From NCBI RefSeq assembly GCF_902497555.1, contig NZ_CABVGP010000003.1, positions 1,302,001-1,366,000 on the forward strand: a stretch of 64,000 nt of DNA. The letters run 5' to 3'. Shown here in pieces: positions 16,328 to 24,360 of this stretch (position 1 is the first letter of the stretch; each line of letters starts with the position of its first letter). The notes beneath the pieces were generated by a model. The model saw only the letters and a program-made list of their open reading frames with translations, was not told the origin of the DNA and ran no database searches. The translations under genes and the position numbers were made by a program. The DNA is from Amycolatopsis camponoti (GTDB lineage: Bacteria > Actinomycetota > Actinomycetes > Mycobacteriales > Pseudonocardiaceae).

Positions 16328-16676
16328 TCCACACCTCGTTCAGTCGCAGCACCATCACCGGGATGGCGATGCAGGCGATGCCGAGCACCGCCGTGCTCGA
16401 CCGGCTCCGCTCGGCCAGGGCCCAGGCGGCGCCGACCGGCAGCACGACCAGGCTGCCGATCAGGTAGGCCAGGTAGGTCGCCAGGCTGCCCGGGCGGTCG
16501 CCGCCGACGAGCAGCACGATCCCGATCACCAGCTGGACGACCAGCAGGACCTCGACGATCGCGATCCCGATCAGGAGCGGTTTGTCCGGCAGCCGGTTGC
16601 GGGCCGACTGGACGAAGCTCCACAGCGCGACGAGCGTGGCCGCCACGGCGACCGTCACGGCGAATCCGAAGATCAC
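16311..16676 (-). CDS. Small four-helix membrane protein, conserved hypothetical
   Basis: A 121-residue protein with four hydrophobic segments (IFGFAVTVAVAATLVALW, IEVLLVVQLVIGIVLLVGG, YLIGSLVVLPVGAAWALA, AVLGIACIAIPVMVLRL). The GTG at 16676 is chosen because GGAGGA lies four bases upstream and begins the membrane segment directly. The longer frame to 16790 adds a basic tail that is not protein-like. It is the first gene of a two-gene operon with the 136-residue membrane protein. No function can be assigned. Confidence 0.7.
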   Translation of the reverse strand: MIFGFAVTVAVAATLVALWSFVQSARNRLPDKPLLIGIAIVEVLLVVQLVIGIVLLVGGDRPGSLATYLAYLIGSLVVLPVGAAWALAERSRSSTAVLGIACIAIPVMVLRLNEVWSGATA

Positions 16677-17124
16677 CCGTTCCTCCTTCCGGTCCGCCGG
16701 CCGCCAACTTACTCCGTGGTACCGGTGGGTCCGTCCGCCGAGGTACCGCGGGCGTGGCCTGGGCCACCCGGTCCGCTCCACAGTGGACAATCCCGCTCAA
16801 CGAGATATACGTGCACCGGGTTAATTGATCACGAGAAGACCTTGATGGCATTGTGCCAATTCGGCGGTTTATTCCGTGTTATCCTCGTGTGGACCTGGGG
16901 GAATGTTGGAGAAAGCTTCGTGTTACACCCCGACAGAGTGGTTGGCCATCGGCCAAGAATCACGCTGGGTTCGACTACCGACAGGTAAGTGCCCTTTTTG
17001 CCTACCTCGGATAGCCCAGTTGAACCCCCGGGTTGGCGGATAGGCGAGAGGCCGTCCGGCATGGGGGAATATTCCTCGTCCCCGGAGCCGAGTTACCCGG
17101 GGGGAACCCGGAGGGGAATCTTCG
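16677..17124. promoter_or_regulatory. AT-richer leader region upstream of the lanthipeptide operon
   Basis: A 448-bp divergent intergenic region with distinctly lower GC. It contains an exact inverted repeat TTGGCC-ATC-GGCCAA (16942-16956) and AACCC-CC-GGGTT near 17022. It likely holds the promoters of the lanthipeptide operon (rightward) and the membrane-protein pair (leftward). A 47-codon frame (16845-16988) has no ribosome binding site and atypical codon use. No regulator gene sits next to it. Confidence 0.45.
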
Positions 17125-19689
17125 ATGGACCTGCGCTACGAAGCATTTTGCTTCGCCGACCCGTTGTTCTACGACGAACAACTGGAAATCGGTGCGCCGG
17201 TCGACGATTTTTCCCAGGCGCTGCCGACGCCGGCCACCGGCTGGGTCGCCGCCGACCGCGGCATCTGGCGGTCGCTGAGCCCCGAGGGTCGCCAACTTCC
17301 CGGCCAAGGCTGGAAAATCCACGTTTCCGCCGGTCTGGACAATGCGCGGCGCGTGCTCGTGCAGGTGCACGAGTACTGTGTCGAGCACCGGATCGCCTAC
17401 AAGCACCTCCGCTCGCTGATGATCCTGCTCGCCCGGAATTCGAAATACGCCCCCCGTGACGGCAGTGCCAAGCTCATCACCATTTACCCGGTTGACGAAG
17501 ACGAGCTGGGGCGTGTTCTCGAAGATCTGGCGGTCCGGCTCGAAGGTGAGCACGGCGCTTATATCCTGAGCGACCTCAGATACGGCGACGGCCCACTCTA
17601 CGTCCGTTACGGCGGATTCGCCGAACAGTGGGTCGAACACGAGGGCAACCGCGTCCTGGCGATCCGCAAGCCGGACGGACGGCTCGTGCCCGACAAGCGC
17701 GAACCGACGTTCTCCGTCCCCGACTGGGTGAAGATTCCGGCCTGTCTGCAGAGCAGCATCGCTGCGCGTAGAAGCGGCGACCCGGACCAGTTCCCCTACC
17801 GGGTGACGCGCTCCCTGCACTTCTCGAACGGTGGCGGCGTCTACCTCGCCGACCCCAAGGCGGGCGGCGACGAGGTCGTCCTCAAGGAAGCCCGTCCGCA
17901 CGCCGGCCTGGACCGTGCGCAGATCGACGCCGTCGCACGGCTGCGCCGCGAGCACGAGGTGCTCGACGCGCTGGCCGGCGTCCCCGGCGTGCCCCGTGCC
18001 TTCGAGCACTTCACCGTCTGGGAACACCACTACCTCGCCATGGAGTACATGCCCGGCACGTCGCTCGGCAACTGGCTGGCCCGCAACTACCCGCTGACCA
18101 GGCGTGACACGACCGAAGCCGACCTCACCGCCTACGCCGCCCGCGCCTTGGCCGTGCTCGCGAAGGTCGAGGAGACGATCGAGGAGATCCACGCTCGCGG
18201 TTTCGTCTTCGGAGACCTGCACGCGCTGAACATCCTGATCGACGAGGACGACGAGAGCCGGGTCTCGCTGATCGACTTCGAGATGGCGGCGACCCTCGAG
18301 TCCGGTTCCCGGCCCGCGCTCGGCGCACCGGGTTTCCGCGCACCGGCCGACCGGACCGGCTTCGAGATCGACGAGCACGCCCTCGCGGCGTTGCGGCTGT
18401 GGATCTTCCTGCCGCTGTCCGCGTTGCTGGAGCTCGCGCCGGCGAAGCTGCGCGGCATCGCCGACTTCGTCGAGCGCCGGTTCGGCCTCCCCGAGGGCTA
18501 CGCCGACGCCGCGGTCGCGGTGCTGGCTTCGCGTGACGAAACCGCGGAGCCGGCACCGGTTCACACGGAGCTCGACCAGGAGAAACCGGACTGGCCGCTG
18601 GTCCGCAAGCAGATCGCTGAGGCGATCCTGGCCAGCGCGACTCCCGAGCGCCAGGACCGGCTGTTCCCCGGCGACATCGAGCAGTTTCGCTTCGGCGGCG
18701 CCTGTTTCGGTGTCGGTGCCGCGGGCGTGCTGCACGCTCTCGACGTCGCCGGCGTCGGCCGGTTCCCCGAGCACGAGCGCTGGCTGATCGATGCGGTCCG
18801 CCGTGAGCCGCCGACCCGGCCCGGGTTCTACGACGGCAGTTACGGCATCGCGTACGTGCTGGAGAACCTCGGTCACCACGACGAGGCGAGCCGGCTGCTC
18901 GCGTCGTCGGCGCGACTCGTCGAGCAGACCACCGACCACGCGCTCGAGGGCGGACTGGCCGGGATCGGGCTGACGCAGCTGCACTTCGCCGCCGCCCGGC
19001 AGGACAACGAATTCGGCCGGCAGGCGCTCTCCACCGCCGTCCGGCTGGCCGAGGCGCTCGAGACCGCGGCCCCGCCCGGGAAGTTCGCCCGCGCGGGCCT
19101 GCTGTCCGGCTGGTCCGGTCCGGCGCTGCTGTTCATCCGCCTCTTCGAAGGCACCGGCGAACCCGCGTGGCTGGCGTTCGCCGACCAGGCGCTGCGCCGT
19201 GACCTCGAAGAATGCGTGCTCGCCGACGACGCGTCCTTGCAGGTCCGCGACGGTGCCACCCGCACCCTTCCGTACGCCGCCATCGGCAGTGCCGGAATCC
19301 TCGTGGTCGCCGAGCAGCTGGCTCGGCACCGCCCGGACGCGGTCGCCTGCGAGAGCCTCCCCGAGCTGCGTCAGTCGTGCCGCGGCGAGTTCGTGATCCA
19401 CCCCGGCCTGCTCTACGGCCGGCTCGGGCTCGCGGTCGCCCTCGGCATGGGTGCCGAACCCGAGCAACGCGTCCGCGAAGCGATCGACCTGCACCTGGCC
19501 CGGCTGGCCTGGTACGCCGTGCCGTTCCGCGGCGGCCTCGCCTTCCCCGGCAACCAGCTGCTGCGGCTGTCGATGGACGTCACCACCGGCAGCGCGGGAA
19601 TCCTCCTCGCGCTCGCCGCCCTCCTGGACGGCAAGGAGGTGCTGCCCTTCCTGGGCAGCACGCCGTCCCCCCACACCTCCGGTCGCTGA
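17125..19689 (+). CDS. Class III lanthionine synthetase (LanKC; RamC/AmfT type)
   Basis: An 854-residue trifunctional enzyme. Residues about 1-220 form the lyase-like N-terminal part (ILLARNSKYAPRDGSAKL). Residues about 235-480 form a Ser/Thr kinase-like domain with VVLKEARPHAG (Lys near 254), GDLHALNIL (catalytic Asp near 363) and LIDFEMA. The remainder is a LanC-like cyclase without the Zn-binding Cys-Cys-His set (HPGLLYGRLGL where a CHG motif would stand), which is diagnostic of class III. It phosphorylates and dehydrates Ser/Thr in the precursor and forms labionin or lanthionine rings. GGAGGGG precedes the ATG by eight bases. The precursor gene follows 38 bp downstream. Confidence 0.9.
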   Translation: MDLRYEAFCFADPLFYDEQLEIGAPVDDFSQALPTPATGWVAADRGIWRSLSPEGRQLPGQGWKIHVSAGLDNARRVLVQVHEYCVEHRIAYKHLRSLMILLARNSKYAPRDGSAKLITIYPVDEDELGRVLEDLAVRLEGEHGAYILSDLRYGDGPLYVRYGGFAEQWVEHEGNRVLAIRKPDGRLVPDKREPTFSVPDWVKIPACLQSSIAARRSGDPDQFPYRVTRSLHFSNGGGVYLADPKAGGDEVVLKEARPHAGLDRAQIDAVARLRREHEVLDALAGVPGVPRAFEHFTVWEHHYLAMEYMPGTSLGNWLARNYPLTRRDTTEADLTAYAARALAVLAKVEETIEEIHARGFVFGDLHALNILIDEDDESRVSLIDFEMAATLESGSRPALGAPGFRAPADRTGFEIDEHALAALRLWIFLPLSALLELAPAKLRGIADFVERRFGLPEGYADAAVAVLASRDETAEPAPVHTELDQEKPDWPLVRKQIAEAILASATPERQDRLFPGDIEQFRFGGACFGVGAAGVLHALDVAGVGRFPEHERWLIDAVRREPPTRPGFYDGSYGIAYVLENLGHHDEASRLLASSARLVEQTTDHALEGGLAGIGLTQLHFAAARQDNEFGRQALSTAVRLAEALETAAPPGKFARAGLLSGWSGPALLFIRLFEGTGEPAWLAFADQALRRDLEECVLADDASLQVRDGATRTLPYAAIGSAGILVVAEQLARHRPDAVACESLPELRQSCRGEFVIHPGLLYGRLGLAVALGMGAEPEQRVREAIDLHLARLAWYAVPFRGGLAFPGNQLLRLSMDVTTGSAGILLALAALLDGKEVLPFLGSTPSPHTSGR

Positions 19690-19727
19690 AGACCGGCGGA
19701 AACGAAGAAACCGATGAAAGGAACACC

Positions 19728-19871
19728 ATGGAACTCGTTCTGGAGCTGCAGGCCCTGGAGACCCCCGAGGTGCTCAACGGTGGTCACGGTGGCGGGGGCG
19801 GCGCGCCGTCGAACCTGAGCCTGCTGGCCTCCTGCACCAACAGCACCCTCTCGCTGCTGACCTGCCACTGA
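19728..19871 (+). CDS. SapB/AmfS-like class III lanthipeptide precursor
   Basis: A 47-residue peptide. The leader begins MELVLELQALETPEVLNGG and contains the LELQALE box that class III synthetases bind. After a Gly/His-rich linker comes the core, with Ser28-x2-Ser31-x4-Cys36 and Ser39-x2-Ser42-x3-Cys46 (STLSLLTC), two labionin or lanthionine motifs spaced as in SapB. The hydrophobic residues between ring positions (LSLLASC, LSLLTC) suggest an amphiphilic, surface-active product like SapB, which helps aerial hyphae leave the aqueous surface. AAAGGAACACC precedes the ATG. The leader cleavage site is not certain; GGHGGGGG is the probable hinge. Confidence 0.9.
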   Translation: MELVLELQALETPEVLNGGHGGGGGAPSNLSLLASCTNSTLSLLTCH

Positions 19872-19903
19872 CCTGGCAAGTCCGTCGGCAAGTAGTGCCT
19901 AGG

Positions 19904-19953
19904 TGAACGGTGCGGGAGCGGCACAGGCCAAGTGCGCCGCTCCCGCACGTTCA
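19904..19953 (+). terminator. Hairpin between precursor and transporter genes
   Basis: TGAACG and TGCGGGAGCGGC pair with GCCGCTCCCGCA and CGTTCA, leaving a single bulged G and a 13-base loop. It lies 33 bp after the precursor stop. It could protect the precursor mRNA 3' end and reduce read-through into the exporter genes, giving more peptide than transporter. Confidence 0.65.
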
Positions 19954-20000
19954 TTGTGGCCCCGGTACCGCCCCGGTGGTACCTCGTCCGAAGGAGTGAG

Positions 20001-21668
20001 ATGCGCGGCTCCGCCGATCGGCTCCTGGTCCGGGTAGCCGGCCTCGACCGTCCGCGACTCGCCGCCATCGTCGTCACCGCCCTGGTCGCCACCGTGGCCG
20101 GGCTGCTCCTTCCGGGCGCGCTCGCGGCCGCGGTCGACGCCGTGGTCGCGGGCCGCCCGAGCTGGCCTGAAGTCTCGTGGCTGTTGTTCGTGGGTGGCGC
20201 GGAAATCGCGGCCGACGTCGTCGGCGGGATCCTGACCACCCGCGTGACGGCGACGGCGTCCGCGTGGTTGCGCCGCACCCTTTCCGACAAGCTCTTCACG
20301 CTCGGCGCCCGGTCGCGTTTCGCCGAGGGCGACGCGATCAGCCGCCTCACCGGCGACTGCGTCGGCGCCGGCGGCATCGTGACGATCGTCGTCCAGTGCG
20401 GCTCGATGCTGGTCATCTCGACCGGCGCCGTGGTGCTGCTCGCCGTGCAGGACTGGCGGCTGGCGCTCGTCTTCCTCGGCAGCATCCCGTTCGCGCTGCT
20501 GCTCGCCCGCAGCCACCTCAAGCACACCGCCGACGACGTCCTCGCCTACCAGCAGGTTTCCGGCGAGCTCGCCGCCCGGATGGTCGACGCGGTCGCCGGC
20601 CTCCGCACGATCGCGGCGTCCGGCACAGCCGACCGCGAAGCCGAGCGCGTGCTGCGCCCCCTGCCGAAGCTGGGTCTGGCGGGGCTCGGCATCTGGCGCA
20701 CCCAGGCCCGGATGGTCTGGCGCGCCGGCCTGCTGACGCCGGCGGTCGAGATCTCCGTGCTGGCCGCGGCCGGCTTCGGCGTCCTCGCGGGCCGGCTCAG
20801 CGTCGGCGACGTCGTGGGCACGCTCGGCTACGTCGCGCTCGGCCTGGGCCTGGTCACCCAGATCCCGCTGCTCACCATGCTGTCCCGGGCGCGCGGCTGC
20901 GCCGAACGGCTCGTCGAGGTTCTCGACGAGCCCGAACTCGTGCCCGGAAAGCTCCCGCTGCTACCCGGCGACGGCACCGTCGAACTTCGCCACATCGGCG
21001 TGACGGGCGCACTGGCGGAGATCGACCTGCGCATCGACGGCGGTACCGTCCTCGCGGTCGTCGGCCGGTCGGGCGCGGGCAAGTCCGCGCTGGCCGGCGT
21101 GCTCGGCGGACTGATCACGCCCGACGAAGGCCAGGTCCTCCTCGACGGCCGCCCGATCGAGCGCCTCCGCCGCGAGGAGCTGCGCGCGGTCGTCGGCTAC
21201 GCCTTCGAACGGCCGGCACTGCTCGGCGCGACGGTCGCCGACGCGGTCGGCTACGGCACCTGGGCCGGCGAGTCCGCCGTCCGCACCGCGTGCCGGACCG
21301 CGCAGGTCGACGAGGTCGTCGTCCGCCTGCCCGACGGCTACCGCACGCCGTTGGCCGAGACGCCGCTTTCGGGCGGCGAAGCCCAGCGCCTCGGCTTGGC
21401 CCGTGCGATCGTGCACAACCCGCGCATCCTGATCTTCGACGACGCCACGGCCAGCCTCGACACGGTCACCGAGGCCGCGGTCGAGCGCGCCTTGGCCGAC
21501 GCGCTGCCGGGCCGCACCCGCGTCGTCGTGACCCATCGCGCGGGCACCGCTGCCCGCGCCGACCTGGTGGTCTGGCTCGAGGAGGGCCGGATCCGCGCGG
21601 TGGCCCCGCACGCCGCCCTCTGGCAGGAGCCCGGCTACCGCGGTGTTTTCACGGAGGACGACGAGTGA
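20001..21668 (+). CDS. ABC exporter half-transporter, lanthipeptide export (RamA-like)
   Basis: A 555-residue fused permease-ATPase. The N-terminal 300 residues have about six membrane helices. The nucleotide-binding domain has Walker A GRSGAGKSA near 354, signature LSGGEAQRLGLARA near 456 and Walker B LIFDDATASLD near 476. The catalytic glutamate after Walker B is replaced by Asp (DD instead of DE), so this ATP site is probably degenerate. AAGGAG precedes the ATG at 20001. The stop overlaps the GTG of the second ABC gene by four bases. The pair resembles RamA/RamB, which export SapB. Cargo is inferred from the cluster. Confidence 0.85.
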   Translation: MRGSADRLLVRVAGLDRPRLAAIVVTALVATVAGLLLPGALAAAVDAVVAGRPSWPEVSWLLFVGGAEIAADVVGGILTTRVTATASAWLRRTLSDKLFTLGARSRFAEGDAISRLTGDCVGAGGIVTIVVQCGSMLVISTGAVVLLAVQDWRLALVFLGSIPFALLLARSHLKHTADDVLAYQQVSGELAARMVDAVAGLRTIAASGTADREAERVLRPLPKLGLAGLGIWRTQARMVWRAGLLTPAVEISVLAAAGFGVLAGRLSVGDVVGTLGYVALGLGLVTQIPLLTMLSRARGCAERLVEVLDEPELVPGKLPLLPGDGTVELRHIGVTGALAEIDLRIDGGTVLAVVGRSGAGKSALAGVLGGLITPDEGQVLLDGRPIERLRREELRAVVGYAFERPALLGATVADAVGYGTWAGESAVRTACRTAQVDEVVVRLPDGYRTPLAETPLSGGEAQRLGLARAIVHNPRILIFDDATASLDTVTEAAVERALADALPGRTRVVVTHRAGTAARADLVVWLEEGRIRAVAPHAALWQEPGYRGVFTEDDE

Positions 21669-23713
21669 GCCTGCACCGGTTGTACTGGTCCGCGCTCGCC
21701 GGGCAGTGGCGTGGCGGTGCGGTGCTGCTCGTGTGTTCACTGCTCGAAGGCGTACCTGCTTTCTTCTCGGGACGGCTCGTCGAGCTGTCCGTGGACCGTG
21801 GGTTTTCGGTCGGCGACCCGGCGGCCGGCCTCGGCTGGCTGACGTTGTTCGGGCTCGCCGCCGTGCTCGGCGCGTTCGGCTCGCGGATGGTGTGGCACCA
21901 GCTCGGCAAGGTGGTCGAGCCGCTGCGCGACGCCCTGGTGACCGCGGTCGTCCGTGGTGTGCTGCACGACGAGTCCCCGCCGCGCAACCAGCCGGACTCC
22001 AGCGGCGTCGCCCGGATCACCCAGCACGTCGAAGTGGTCCGCGACGCGACCGCCGGCCTGTTGGTGCAGGCCCGCGGCATGCTGGTGACGACGGCGTCCG
22101 CGCTCGCCGGCCTCGTGACGGTCGCCGGCGCGCTGGTGGTTCCGGTCGCGGTGCCGGTGGTCGTGTCGTTGGTCGTCTTCGCCTGTCTCCTTCCCTCTCT
22201 GGCTCGCCGCCAGCGCGCGCTTGCGCTGGCCGACGAGCACACGGCTGCGACGGCCGGCGCCTCCCTGGCCGGCATGCGCGACATCGTGGCCTGCGGTGCC
22301 GAGCCGATCGCCGCACTGGCGATGTATGACGCGGTCGACGAGCAGGCGACGGCCGCGATCCGCGTGGCGCGGTCGAGTGCCCTCCGAGCCCTGGTGATCT
22401 CGCTTGGCGGGTTCATCCCGTTGTTGCTCGCGCTGGCGTTGGCGCCGGGCCTGGTGGCCCGCGGCGAACTGACCGCGGGCGCGGCACTCGGCGCGCTCGT
22501 CTACCTGGCCACGACGATGCAGCCGGCCCTCCGCGGTCTCGCCGCCACGGCAGGCACCGTCGTCTTACGCCTGCTGGTCGCACTCCGCAGGCTGGCGGAG
22601 ACGGCCGAGCTGCCCGCCGTACCCGACGGCACCGCGACTCCGCGCGGCACCGACGTCCAGGTTCGTGCCCTGACGTTCGGCTGGGGCGCGACGGCCGAAC
22701 CCGTGGTCCGCGGACTGGACCTGGACCTGCGGCCGGGGGAGCACCTCGCCGTCGTCGGACCGAGTGGCATCGGCAAGTCGACATTGGCCGGCTTGCTGAC
22801 CGGGATGCTGACGCCACAGGAAGGCCGGGTCCTGCTGGGCGGCGTCCCGGTCAGGGACGTGCCCACGGCGCTCCGCCACGAGCTGGTGGCGCTGATCCCG
22901 CAAGAGGCGTACGTCTTCGCGGGAACTGTGCGGGACAACGTCGGCCTGTTCGCGTCGTCAGCCTCGGACGACACACTGCTGGCCGCCGTGGACGCGGTAG
23001 GCGCGGGCGCGTTGCTTCGGCGCCTGGGCGGTCTCCACGCCGAGATCGGTCACGGCGGCGAAGGCATCTCCGCGGGCGAAGCGCAGTTGCTCGCGCTGGC
23101 CAGGGTCTACGCCAGTTCGGCGGAATTCGTGATCCTCGATGAAGCCACCTCCCATCTCGACCCGGTGTCGGAAGCCCGTGCGGAGCGGGCCTTCGCCGCG
23201 CGGGGTGGTGTTCTGGTAGTGATCGCGCACCGGCTTTCGTCGGCGTTGCGCGCGGATCGCGTCGTCGTCATGGACGGCCGCGAGACCGCTCTGGGCCGCC
23301 ACACCGACCTGTTGGCCAGGTCGGCGCGGTACGCCGAACTCATGCAGGCCTGGGCGACACCGGTGGCTGGGGAAGCAGCCACCGGTGCCGAGCCGACCGC
23401 GGGTGCAGGCAGCCAACCGGCCGGTACCGGGGGCTCGCCGCCTGCGTGCAGTGGCGCGGCCGTTGGCGGGGCGCCTGCCGGCAACGGCCGCGCGACCACT
23501 GCGAATCCGCCAGTGGGCACAGGGTCTGCGGTCGCCGCCGGGGCGCCTGCCGGCGACGAAGCCGCAGCTACTGCTGGTCCAACTTCGGATGTGGGGTCCG
23601 CCGCGGGCACGCCTGCCGGCAACGGAGCCACGAGCGGGCTGCCTTCTCACAGCGGTGCCACCGGATCGACGCCTAGGCCGCCATCCGTGTCGCGAGCCGC
23701 TCGAGTGAGCTGA
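21665..23713 (+). CDS. ABC exporter half-transporter with long low-complexity tail (RamB-like)
   Basis: A 682-residue permease-ATPase. Six membrane helices are followed by Walker A GPSGIGKST near 365, signature ISAGEAQLLALAR near 468 (LSGGQ changed to SAGEA) and Walker B VILDEATSHLD with the catalytic Glu kept. From about residue 565 comes a roughly 118-residue Gly/Ala/Pro/Thr tail with repeats GAPAGNG, GAPAGDE and GTPAGNG, unusual for ABC exporters. The GTG start lies within the upstream stop (GTGA), so the two are coupled. The weak signature here and the weak Walker B in the partner should meet at the same composite site. Confidence 0.85.
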   Translation: MSLHRLYWSALAGQWRGGAVLLVCSLLEGVPAFFSGRLVELSVDRGFSVGDPAAGLGWLTLFGLAAVLGAFGSRMVWHQLGKVVEPLRDALVTAVVRGVLHDESPPRNQPDSSGVARITQHVEVVRDATAGLLVQARGMLVTTASALAGLVTVAGALVVPVAVPVVVSLVVFACLLPSLARRQRALALADEHTAATAGASLAGMRDIVACGAEPIAALAMYDAVDEQATAAIRVARSSALRALVISLGGFIPLLLALALAPGLVARGELTAGAALGALVYLATTMQPALRGLAATAGTVVLRLLVALRRLAETAELPAVPDGTATPRGTDVQVRALTFGWGATAEPVVRGLDLDLRPGEHLAVVGPSGIGKSTLAGLLTGMLTPQEGRVLLGGVPVRDVPTALRHELVALIPQEAYVFAGTVRDNVGLFASSASDDTLLAAVDAVGAGALLRRLGGLHAEIGHGGEGISAGEAQLLALARVYASSAEFVILDEATSHLDPVSEARAERAFAARGGVLVVIAHRLSSALRADRVVVMDGRETALGRHTDLLARSARYAELMQAWATPVAGEAATGAEPTAGAGSQPAGTGGSPPACSGAAVGGAPAGNGRATTANPPVGTGSAVAAGAPAGDEAAATAGPTSDVGSAAGTPAGNGATSGLPSHSGATGSTPRPPSVSRAARVS

Positions 23714-23946
23714 CTTCCCGTCCATTGTGGACGTATCTCTGGGGACTTCCAGATTATCGCGGCCGAACGGCCGGGGAACCCCTCGTCGCGAATCTGTGGA
23801 CAACTCGCCGATCTTTTCCCCGCCTGTGGACAACTCGGGCCGTCGGACCGGTTCTGTCGGTGCCGTCGTGCATGATCGGAAACACGGGAAGAACCCGGCC
23901 CGGAACCGGCACCGTCAGAGAGGAGGTGAACCGCCGGCGGTCGACG
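23714..23946. repeat. Intergenic direct repeats with DnaA-box-like sequences
   Basis: A 233-bp convergent gap containing CTGTGGACAACTCG twice (23794-23807 and 23824-23837). Each carries TGTGGACAA, the complement of the actinobacterial DnaA-box form TTGTCCACA. A related TGTGGACGT lies at 23726. A short palindrome CGGCCGAACGGCCG (around 23759-23773) could act as terminator. No gene is seen. Confidence 0.5.
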
Positions 23947-24360
23947 TCATCCGGGTTGCAGTGCTTCCAATGCCTCACGCAGCTTGCCGGCGAGCGGTGC
24001 CGGCCGGCGGGACTCGCGGTCCACAAAGACGTGCACGAAGTGCCCTTCCGCGACCAGGGACTCGTCGGCGGCGTACATGCCGATCTCGTAGCGCACGCTG
24101 GACTTCCCGAGGTGCGCCACGCGCAAACCCACCCGCAACGTCCCAGGAAAGGAAACCGATGAGTGATAGCCGCAGTGCGACTCGACGCACAGCCCGATCA
24201 CCTCCCCGGCTTCGATGTCGAGGCCGCCCTGCTCGATCAGCCAGGTGTTGATCACGGTGTCCATCAGGGAGTAGTGCACCACGTTGTTGACGTGCCCGTA
24301 GACGTCGTTGTCCTTCCAGCGCAACGGAACCGTCTGCCAGTGCGGGTACCCGTTCACCAC
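23947..24360 (-). CDS. Acyl-CoA thioesterase, 4HBT hotdog family
   Basis: A 137-residue single hotdog domain. VPLRWKDNDVYGHVNNVVHYSL is the typical N-terminal active-site block of 4-hydroxybenzoyl-CoA-thioesterase-type enzymes (Asp plus HVNN), followed by GLRVAHLGKSSVRYEIGMY. It should hydrolyse an acyl-CoA in the cytoplasm; the acyl group is unknown. The GTG start at 24360 overlaps the 3' end of the dehydrogenase gene by 7 bp, so both are one operon. Start choice between GTG codons at 24360 and 24357 is open. Confidence 0.85.
   Translation of the reverse strand: MVNGYPHWQTVPLRWKDNDVYGHVNNVVHYSLMDTVINTWLIEQGGLDIEAGEVIGLCVESHCGYHSSVSFPGTLRVGLRVAHLGKSSVRYEIGMYAADESLVAEGHFVHVFVDRESRRPAPLAGKLREALEALQPG

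Noticed and set aside
16845..16988. A 47-codon frame upstream of the lanthipeptide synthetase
   Set aside because: No ribosome binding site, low G/C at third positions, and it lies in the AT-rich promoter region; no lanthipeptide-like features.
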